The notes beneath the pieces are model-generated. The model made no database searches. It saw only the letters and a program-made list of their open reading frames with translations, and was not told the DNA's origin. Source: Odontesthes bonariensis (taxonomy: Eukaryota > Chordata > Actinopteri > Atheriniformes > Atherinopsidae). Taken from it: 64,000 bases of DNA. The stretch spans positions 17,982,449-18,046,448 of the forward strand of contig NC_134521.1 in the NCBI RefSeq assembly GCF_027942865.1, read 5' to 3'. The position numbers were made by a program, and so were the translations under genes. Each line of letters opens with the position of its first letter. Position 1 is the stretch's first letter. Positions 56,901 through 64,000 of this stretch are shown piece after piece.

Positions 56901-59900
56901 AACCGGGAGAATGTCTCCGAAAAGTTTCAAGGGAGATAGAAAGAGACTTAGAGCAAGTAAAACCTAATAAATAGATAACAAGCTAAGAAGCGAGCCTTGG
57001 TCTGTAGCCCTTCTGTAGATTTTTAAAAGGAGATAAACAGGCAGTGGATATGGAAGTATGTGTTATTGAAGTCCTCTGAGTTATCTGTTATATCTGTTAA
57101 AACTCTTAAAGAAAGCCTTTAATGTTGTGAAAAAATGTCCAGATGAGCTGCAAGAAATCTGAAAAATAACCAAAAGTGATGTCACGTGAGTTATTGATGG
57201 TTGGGTCTTAAGCTGACAAATCTGGGGAAAAAGATCTGCAGATCTAGAGTGAGAAAGAAAGATGCATCCCAGACCTCTTTGGCTTGCTCATCATGCCAGG
57301 CTAGCTGCATTCGGCATAATGATAACATAACTCACCTGAATGTCCAATGGTCTGTGGTTGATTTTTGTTGCATTTTTATGTATTGTTTGTACCAGGTTAT
57401 CAGAAGAAAGATTTTTTTTTTTTTCATGATTTTACTTAACAGGGGGTTTTACTATGTTAAAGGAGGACTTTTTTAGTTGTGGTATTCAGAGATTAGCACC
57501 ACAGGGGGTGCACAGTTTGACTTGGCGTGGTGGATATTTCCATTTCATTCATTCAAGATTCAGAATCCATCTTTTTGTCATTTACTTATGTATTTACAAA
57601 CATAAGAAAGGTACTTCTTTAAGTAAACTGTTGTGAAAGTTCTGCTCATCCCTGGAGTGTTTGGACAGTCATTTACCTGGACAATAAGTGGCACAAATTC
57701 GAGACCTTACTAAATTTATCATTTAATGGACAAAACTATTAAAAGCCAGACTTTGGGGTCTCAATCTTCCAACACATTTTACAATATTTTGTCAACAGTT
57801 TTCCATAGTATCATCATTGTATACATAATCAGACATTACCAATCAGAGGGATTACATATAATCTTCATTGTCTTTTTTCTCTCAGCCTTGGCTGAGAGGT
57901 AATAGGAAGGGGAAAAAAAACTCTTCTTGATCAGCTCTGTTGCCTATCGATTCACTACTGGCTCTTTTGATTGTGACTGAAGAGTTATCCATAACGACAA
58001 GAAAAAAGCTATCAAGCTATCTATCAAGTAACAATAAGACAAGTATATGCTTATTTTCAGATCTTATTGCTGATAATGTGCTAACTGGTCACAATGAAAC
58101 GGCTTCGTTTCAATGATTAGCTTCGTTTTTAGCAAACATGCTAACACAGTGAGAAAGTTACAGCTAAAACTGCATCCATAACGTTAAAGTAGTAAGTTCT
58201 GCATCAGATTTCTGTCCTTTACTGCTGTGAAGCTGTCTCCAGCCAAGAAAAGCGGCACCAATTTTTATTCCGCTTGTTTTGTAACTTTATTGTCATTTAG
58301 TATCTGTGCTGCTGAACGCGGTTTCTTCGTAAGAGGGAGTAGTGGCGATTGTAATGTTAACTTTTCAGGAGCTTCCGCATTTAAATTCTGCTTATCTCCT
58401 TGCCCAGTTTGCTGAGATTTTGCTTCTTCTTTTGTTGGCTCCAGGTAGACAAAGGGTCTGATTGAAAAGGTAAAGAAATGACCTCCTTTCGCTCTTTTCC
58501 GAAGCTCTTATTGGAGCAAGTCATGGGGTCAAGGACAGGTAGTAGGAGAAATTCAAAAGGACTTAGGTAAAGATGACCATGCTGCAATTACAAACTTCAC
58601 TCAGATGTGATGTGGTTCTGCAACACTGATGCTACAGGTGTTCAATAGATATCCTATAAAAAGTGCTTTAGATGCATTATATTTTGGAGCTTTTATTGTG
58701 CATTTTTGATTTGCACTCATTACTTGCGACCTAATGCATCACTTTTGGCAGTAACACTAAACTTTGTTTGGATAAAATGTTGCTGGCTTCACAGGGTTGT
58801 TTTCCAATGACAGCAGAGTGACAACGCAGTACATGAGTTTTGACAAGAGGATAACAGGGAGCAAAGAAATGAGAGAATGGAAGGCTTTTCTTTCCAATGC
58901 TGACCTGTATTTTTCCTTCTCCCAGGGAATATTTGGCCAATAATGTGAGTGTGACTGTCTACCCTGTGAATGAGCCCTGGCTCTACTCCATTCTGTGGTG
59001 TAGCGGGGTGCATTCCGTGTCCTCTGATGCCCCTCAAGTCCTCCGAAAAGTGCCTTACCCTATCTGGCTCATGGTAAGCAGCTCTCCTTCTCTCATCTGG
59101 CACTACACACACACACACACACACACACGCATTGGAGCAGACAAGGTCAGGCAGCGTATAGAGAGGACAGCAGGAGAGAGGACAGAGACTGACAAGGGCC
59201 CAGCAAGACTTAAGGGCAAGGACTCAGAAAAATATGAGGGAGCTCAGCAGCAAACTTTAGCTCAGCATGACGTTGGAGAACATCAGGACCCCATGAAAGA
59301 GGCCAAGACAGATCAAGACGAGAGCAGGGATGTCCTGCAGCTGTCCTGCATCCTTTGGCCCTAATCAGTGCCATTTGTTAGTTTTAGGACACATGAACAT
59401 CTGCACTGACCTCTTGTGGCAACAATGTAAAACGACTCTTCTTTTTTCTTTTTTTTTCTTTCTTGCAGAGTCATAGTGCTTACAACTTCATCTGGATCAC
59501 TTCAGACCTAGTCTCCCTCGCCATAGTCATAGGGATTTTCACTTTCCAGAAGTAAGTAACATTTGAACCATGAATCATTTTGAATGTCAGAGACATACAG
59601 CAAATATATCTTCAGCGCATAAGCACTCATTATATAAAAAAAGAGAAAAACATTATGGCCAGAGAAATTGTTCCATCTCTCAGCTTGGCTATTAGAAATG
59701 AGCACCTCAGCCTTTGATTTAAAGAACTGACACATGTGACATTGGATTTTCTGCCATTAGTTCAGTGTTTTCCAACCTGGTTGTGGGATTTCACAAGTGG
59801 ATAGAAAAAAATTCTTAGGGGTGTAGTCTAATGTCTTGCACTGAAATATGTTGTGAATTGAAAAGGATCTGTTATCATTAGTTCAAGTGTGTTAAAAGCA

Positions 59901-62199
59901 GGGGGGGTTCTGTGAATGCACCTTGTTGGCACCAGCATCTGTGTGGGATTGGAACTGGGCACAGCCCTGTCCAGTCTGCTGCTTCCACATTGACTGTTTA
60001 TTCTGCTCTTTTCTTTCTTTTCTCTTTTTTTCCCAACTATGTTTATCTCCTGGGTTTTTCCATGTTTGTCCTCTATGCTGCAACCTTTTGCTGTATTCCT
60101 GTCCTCTCTTCCTCCTTTGACATTCTTTCTTTGTCCTGTGCTCTGTCTGATCTGCATGCAACCTTCCTCTGCTGCCCCCTGGCATCTGTCAGCTATCATA
60201 TGATCAGGTAACAGCTATATCTGCCTCGGCCTTTGTTTCTGCTGCCTTGTCTGTTCTTGTGCTTTTTATGCCTTACACCCCAAAGCTGATCCCCCCTTTC
60301 CTTCACTTGTTTACCTCCTCCTTACCAATTTTCTTGGTAAATGTGTACTATATCATGTGTGGCTACTGGCTTAAAAGGTTTAATGAAAGCGCTGCAATAA
60401 TTGCCCCCTTCTGCTTGCATCTGTGTTATCTGTGTTTGCCGCAACAGGTGGAGGATTAGTGGCATGCAGAACTACAACCCGGAACACATTATGCTGAGTG
60501 CCGTGGCCCGACGGCCCAGTCGAGACGTGAACATCATGAAGGAGAAGCTCATATTCTCAGGTGCGTCTCTGACAGAGGTCACACACAAAAACACAAAATT
60601 GCGGTTGCAACATTTAACACTTTTGTAAGCAGCCATTTTTAAGTTTGTAGTGGAAGCAACACTTTATACTAAGCACAGCCAATCTATGGAAGAAAGTAGT
60701 TGACATATAGTATGTAATTTTGGACAAACAGAAGTTGATGATAAAATAAGTCTACAGCTGGATCCGTGAAGCTCAAGGAGTCTGTGCTCGTATTTGGGCC
60801 AGTCAGTGGTGGAACATCCCCGCCGTAGAATCGCCACCTTAACGTGGTGGAGGGTTTTGGAATCCTTATGTACCTGAGAGCTTCGTTGTCGGGGGCGTTA
60901 GCCCCTGCTAGGGTCTCCCATGGCAAATTTGTGTCATGGGAGGGGTCAGACTAAGAGCGATTCAATGAACTCAATGGAGCTGCACCAGAGCAAAGTAGTT
61001 ACCTTGATGGAGAAGGGAAACTGGGGCACTTTCCTGGAGCCTGGCCTGGGAGGGAGGGAGGGAACTGGTGAGTGCCTGGTGTCCGAGCCTTGGCTCCTGG
61101 GGCTCAGTCGGGCTTAGCACGAAGAAGAATCAGGAATCCACCTTCACGGGGGCCCACCACACGTGGGGAGGAAAATTCAAGTCCTGTAGCAATGTGAGCT
61201 GGGCGGCAGGTGAAGGCATTGCAAACTGGCTCTAGGGACGTGGATGCGTCACCTCGCTGGTGGGGAAAGAGCCTGAGGTGGTGTGTGAGGTGGAGCGGTA
61301 TCAACTAAATATAGTTGAGCTCACTTCCACACACAGCATTGGCTCTGGAACCGAACTCCTGGAGAAGGGCTGGAGTCTCTCATACTGTGGAGTTGCCCAT
61401 GGAGAGAGGAGTTGGAGTTTTACCTGGTCACCTCACTGCGGCTGAAAGTCGCAGGAGGGAAAGTTCTGACTGTTGTTTGTGCATATGCACCAAACAGCAG
61501 TTCAGATTACCCGGCCTTCTGGGAGTCTCTTTGTGTCACCTGGGGATTCCATTGTTCTTCTGGAGGACCTCAATGCCCAAGTTGGCAATGATGGAGTGAC
61601 CTGGAGAGGTGTGATAGAGAAGAACGGCCTCCCTGATACCTGATGGGATATCTCTCTGGGAATATTTAAGTCTAGTTGAGCCTATACATACAGGAGGGAT
61701 CCCCAAATCTTATATCAGTCAGACTAATATAGTGTATTTCTGTGGTGCACATGGGCTGACTGGATCTGATGATACTGCCCTAACAGATAAGATATGCAAC
61801 ATCTTGCTACAAATATTCGAATGATCTTAGCTTCTTCAAAAGGTAGAATCTCTTCCTTCTTGTAGACAGCCTCAGTGCTGCATTTCCAATATAGTCTGTA
61901 TAGTCAATACTCTCTTATGAACTGACTTGGGCTCATCTACATCTGCTGCCTTCGTAAATATTCTTTCCACAAAACTGAAAAGGGGATAAATGTGAAAGGT
62001 GGATGTAATGTTTCCGAGTGTTGATGTCTGCCGTGTGTAATTCTCCCAAAATATGGGAATTCTTCTGAGCACCATCAGTAATTTCACTGCTTCTCTGTCG
62101 TTTTCAGAGCTTAACAATGGGCTGGGCAGCACAGAGGAGCTTTCTTTGTATCCTGAGAACGGTCATGTGAGATACTCCCATGGAGGCCTCAGTCGCTGA
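44940..62199 (+). CDS. gdpd5: GDPD5/GDE2-type protein, catalytic histidines replaced
   Basis: Six-pass membrane protein; active GDE2 cleaves GPI anchors at the cell surface. Coding exons: 44940-45056, 52470-52573, 52733-52826, 52909-52968, 53078-53176, 53861-53954, 54317-54462, 55512-55594, 55909-56059, 56283-56504, 56729-56874, 58926-59073, 59469-59551, 60448-60560, 62108-62199. All are GT-AG and in phase, 1752 bp or 583 residues. The N-terminus [24 protein letters not shown] is diagnostic for GDPD5 and fixes the start. Hydrophobic segments: about 40-65, 90-115, 125-140, 160-185, 192-215, and one after the domain ([20 protein letters not shown]). The GDPD domain spans about 228-480 and keeps E242, E260 and D262. 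However, HRGAP reads LRGAP (L233) and MHD reads MRD (R275). The cytoplasmic tail has no cysteine. The frame is otherwise undamaged. A fish gdpd5 paralogue seems likely. Confidence 0.93.
45160..46025 (+). mobile_element. Degenerate Tc1-like transposon, copy B
   Basis: Same family as 8370-9495: 'ggcaacaggtcagtgatatg', 'gcgtgggctcaggaacactt', 'agaaatcattgtctgtgaac', 'agcgagaatgggacaacatt', 'tagaagaggggatgctacac'. Frame at 45640-45933 retains the transposase C-terminus ([18 protein letters not shown]) joined to an earlier part by an internal deletion that removed the DDE core. Lies in gdpd5 intron 1. Confidence 0.8.
46026..51640. other. gdpd5: gdpd5 intron between coding exons 1 and 2
   Basis: 5.6 kb of AT-rich intron. 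I see no exon-like conserved frame. A tRNA-type B-box-like string (gggttcagatcccc, near 48208) could be a decayed SINE. Otherwise nothing. Confidence 0.4.
51650..52115 (+). mobile_element. Tc1-like transposon fragment, plus strand
   Basis: Same family as 36115-37770: 'ggaaatacaaccttagatga', 'tttgctgcccatcaatatag', 'aatttggagtccatcatgcc', then the DDE part 'tggacagatgagaccaaagt', 'tgtttggtcataatgcacag', 'gccacaggacctggacacct'. Internally deleted and frame-broken. Confidence 0.8.
52120..52232 (+). mobile_element. LINE/SINE 3' tail
   Basis: 'aacaagctccagccttgcga', 'cccttattaggatcaagc' and a terminal ATGGATGGATAG microsatellite tail are the typical 3' end of a fish retroposon. It abuts the Tc1 fragment. 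Confidence 0.6.
53177..53860 (+). other. gdpd5: gdpd5 intron 5
   Basis: 684-base AT-rich intron; an open frame from 53738 into exon 6 is read-through of the intron end and has no independent support. Confidence 0.7.
54317..54462 (+). CDS. gdpd5: gdpd5 exon 7: TM5 and altered HRGAP motif
   Basis: Encodes the last transmembrane helix before the domain ([20 protein letters not shown]) and the first catalytic strand, [10 protein letters not shown]. The Leu codon CTA at 54445-54447 sits where the family has His. Changing CAT or CAC to CTA needs two substitutions, so a single sequencing error does not explain it. Acceptor TTTTTTAG, donor GTGAGT. Confidence 0.92.
54463..55511 (+). other. gdpd5: gdpd5 intron 7 with retroposon piece and microsatellite
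   Basis: Holds a retroposon tail fragment near 54870-54960 (gtgtggccctgtgatggac, ctgggataggcc) and a (TTC)n run at 55029-55073. A minus-strand frame at 54987-55211 reads acidic poly-Glu through the TTC run and is probably not a gene. Confidence 0.6.
55029..55073. repeat. (TTC)n microsatellite
   Basis: About 14 uninterrupted TTC units inside gdpd5 intron 7. Confidence 0.95.
55909..56059 (+). CDS. gdpd5: gdpd5 exon 9: second altered histidine
   Basis: Encodes [18 protein letters not shown]. The family has LMHD here. The Arg codon AGA is at 55934-55936, again two substitutions away from a His codon. The rest of the block, including RRTTN and LNAGQWF, is conserved. Confidence 0.92.
56875..58925 (+). 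other. gdpd5: gdpd5 intron 11
   Basis: 2.05-kb phase-2 intron. No exon or mobile element that I recognise. Confidence 0.6.
59105..59128. repeat. (CA)n microsatellite
   Basis: About 12 AC units just downstream of the exon 12 donor of gdpd5. Confidence 0.95.
60815..61800 (+). mobile_element. RTE-type LINE 5' fragment in gdpd5 intron 14
   Basis: Starts with the GC-rich leader typical of fish RTE elements (caccttaacgtggtggaggg, gttgtcgggggcgttagccc, tagggtctcccatggcaaa). It continues into the endonuclease region, where frames read [18 protein letters not shown], then [14 protein letters not shown] (family: G-D-F-N), and TWRGVI.KNGLPD. There are several frame breaks; reverse transcriptase is absent. 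Confidence 0.8.
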
Positions 62200-63341
62200 A
62201 AAAGCACAGTCACCGCTGGAAAAAAAATCATGGTTTGACTTTAAAATTTGGACACTGATTAAACATATTTTCTTGCAAGAAGTGACCGGAGCGTAGTGGA
62301 GACATTGATATGAAACGTCCTCTCCAAGTGATACATAGCTACCATATTAACTCTAAAGTACCAACCAATTTTCTTCTGTATGGCCTATTTCTTTATAATT
62401 TAATGTTAGAACATAGTTGTCCCCTCAGCTGTGACATATTTAGTACATACAACTCTCATAGTTTAACACTGCATTCCAATATTTCATAACTCAGTGAAAG
62501 ACTTCCAGTCTAAGCCATGCTCCTTTGAAATAGTTTCTCATTTACCAAATACTCTGCTATACTTGTTACTTTTAGTTTTTGTAAAGTTGTGTAGAAAAAG
62601 AGAATAGAACATCAATGATCAGTGGAAATACATGGCTTGGTATGTGCCTATGGCCTCATGACTAAAGAGGTTTGCTTACAAATGAGTAAAAGTGCTCATT
62701 ACATTGACTCTAATGGAACAAAAGACAATGGTGATATGAGACTGGAATGCTTTTTCTTTTTCAGTAAAATTGCTCTCTACTAATGAAAGATGGGCCAAAA
62801 TTCCATCTGATTAACATGGCACGAGTTTGAATATTTATTTAATCTGAGAAAGATTACCGTTGAGGTTTTCCACATTGCTTCACTGATGTATTAAAATAGT
62901 GATTGGGCTGTGGTGTTCTCTGTATTATAAACTGATGTAAATATGACTTGTTTTTATTTTTGTTCCCTTTCAAGAGAATTTTCTGTGGTTTGAATCTATG
63001 GATTGTATATTTCGTGTTTGTATTTACGATCAATTTGCTGTCACTGAACTGTGACAGATGTAAGGGCGTACGTGAAACCTTGTTTTCTTGCAATTTCACG
63101 AGATGAGGTGCTTTAGGGGTTTTGCAAGAATATTATTGTTAATGTTCTAATCTTTTTCTTTCCTGCCTCTTTTCTTTCATGCCATGATTGCTTTACGTGT
63201 AGCCGTTAGCTAATACAACTTTCACATGCTGCCTTTTTGTTACATGGATGTACTTGTAGAATACGTTTGTCTTTTTTTTCCTTTTATAGGAGTATTATTT
63301 CAGCTTACAGCCTCTCCTAGCTGCAGACATGTTGATTATTC

Positions 63342-63347
63342 AATAAA
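63342..63347 (+). terminator. gdpd5: gdpd5 poly(A) signal (AATAAA)
   Basis: CAATAAAG 1.14 kb after the stop codon at 62197-62199, followed by T/G-rich sequence. Would define a 3' UTR of about 62200-63365. Earlier AATAAA-like signals are not obvious. Confidence 0.6.
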
Positions 63348-63365
63348 GATATGATGGTTTTCCCT

Positions 63366-64000
63366 CTTGAAAAATGCATAACTTGTCTTTCATGGGCGAT
63401 CTGTACCAAAAGCTCTGCATTCTCAGGCCCTCCTTTAACCCATTCATCCTCAGCTTCCACCATCACCTTCCACTGGTTGCTTTTTTTCTGCATTGTGTGC
63501 AGTATGTATGAAAGAAGCCATATTCCAGGATGCCTGTATCGAGTACATTCACTTTTTGCGCACAAACAACGCTCACATTGCAAAGAACTATGTCCATCAT
63601 TCACCAAACACGTGAGCATGTTGGTTCATAACTGCAGCTTTAGCAATATAAATGCATTAGTTTGTGGCTTTATCACTGTGGACCAGACTCAAACAACAAT
63701 GATTGGATACGTAATTTGCAATTTTGTGCCATCAGTCCCCGAGGATATGTAACTGGTTTTAATAGAAATAGCTCCTTAAACATTTGGTGAAATGCTACTA
63801 TTTTTGTTATTCCCTTTCATTCACTGAAAGGTGTCAACTTTTGTCAAGTCAGATTTTTCCTACAGCACCACTGTCAGGTTAAATTTTGGGCTTTCAAGCT
63901 GTTCAAATTTTAGTAGTTGGATTAACTAGATATACTTAATAAATATATATATATATATATATATATAAATGCAATTATATTTCAAACAAATGTACTGTTA
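63366..64000. other. Right edge, downstream of gdpd5
   Basis: No gene recognised. Open frames on both strands at 63317-63752 overlap each other and have no familiar domain. An (AT)n run lies at 63943-63966. Confidence 0.4.
63943..63966. repeat. (AT)n microsatellite
   Basis: About 12 AT units. Confidence 0.95.

Overview
The window looks like genomic DNA from a ray-finned (teleost, probably percomorph) fish. It contains vertebrate genes split into short GT-AG exons, fish-type orthologues, and many decayed Tc1-like, hAT-like, PIF/Harbinger-like, L2-like and RTE-like elements typical of fish genomes. Nothing bacterial is present. All gene models below were assembled by hand from splice sites, reading phase and remembered protein families. 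No database was searched.

Layout. (1) 637-6630, minus strand: a secreted matrix metalloproteinase gene. Eight exons are visible and the last hemopexin exons lie beyond the left edge. Its introns hold a TIR-bounded DNA transposon and two copied fragments of the gene itself. (2) 6631-14000: intergenic DNA rich in transposons, including a 1.94-kb element with a second element inserted into it, and a short duplicated segment. (3) 15802-23065, minus strand: a complete 11-exon acer3 (alkaline ceramidase 3, 267 aa) with every expected metal and catalytic residue at its human position. (4) 25318-26877, minus strand: serpinh1 (HSP47, 410 aa, ending in RDEL), four coding exons. (5) 27100-34100: intergenic DNA with LINE and Tc1 remnants. 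(6) about 34300-63365, plus strand: a gdpd5 (GDE2) type gene with a probable non-coding first exon near 34.3-34.5 kb and 15 coding exons (44940-62199, 583 aa). Its long introns hold a nested hAT-in-Tc1 insertion, two neighbouring Harbinger-type deletion derivatives and LINE pieces.

The acer3, serpinh1 and gdpd5 genes all have human counterparts on 11q13.5, so this appears to be a conserved syntenic block. The products do not form one pathway: ACER3 is a Golgi/ER ceramidase, HSP47 is the ER collagen chaperone, the MMP degrades extracellular matrix, and GDE2 is a six-pass membrane phosphodiesterase.

The most notable observation is that the gdpd5 reading frame is intact and well spliced, yet both catalytic histidines of the GDPD domain are replaced (position 233 Leu, position 275 Arg). 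The acidic residues are kept. The C-terminal cysteine used by GDE2 as a redox switch is also absent. This suggests a pseudoenzyme paralogue.
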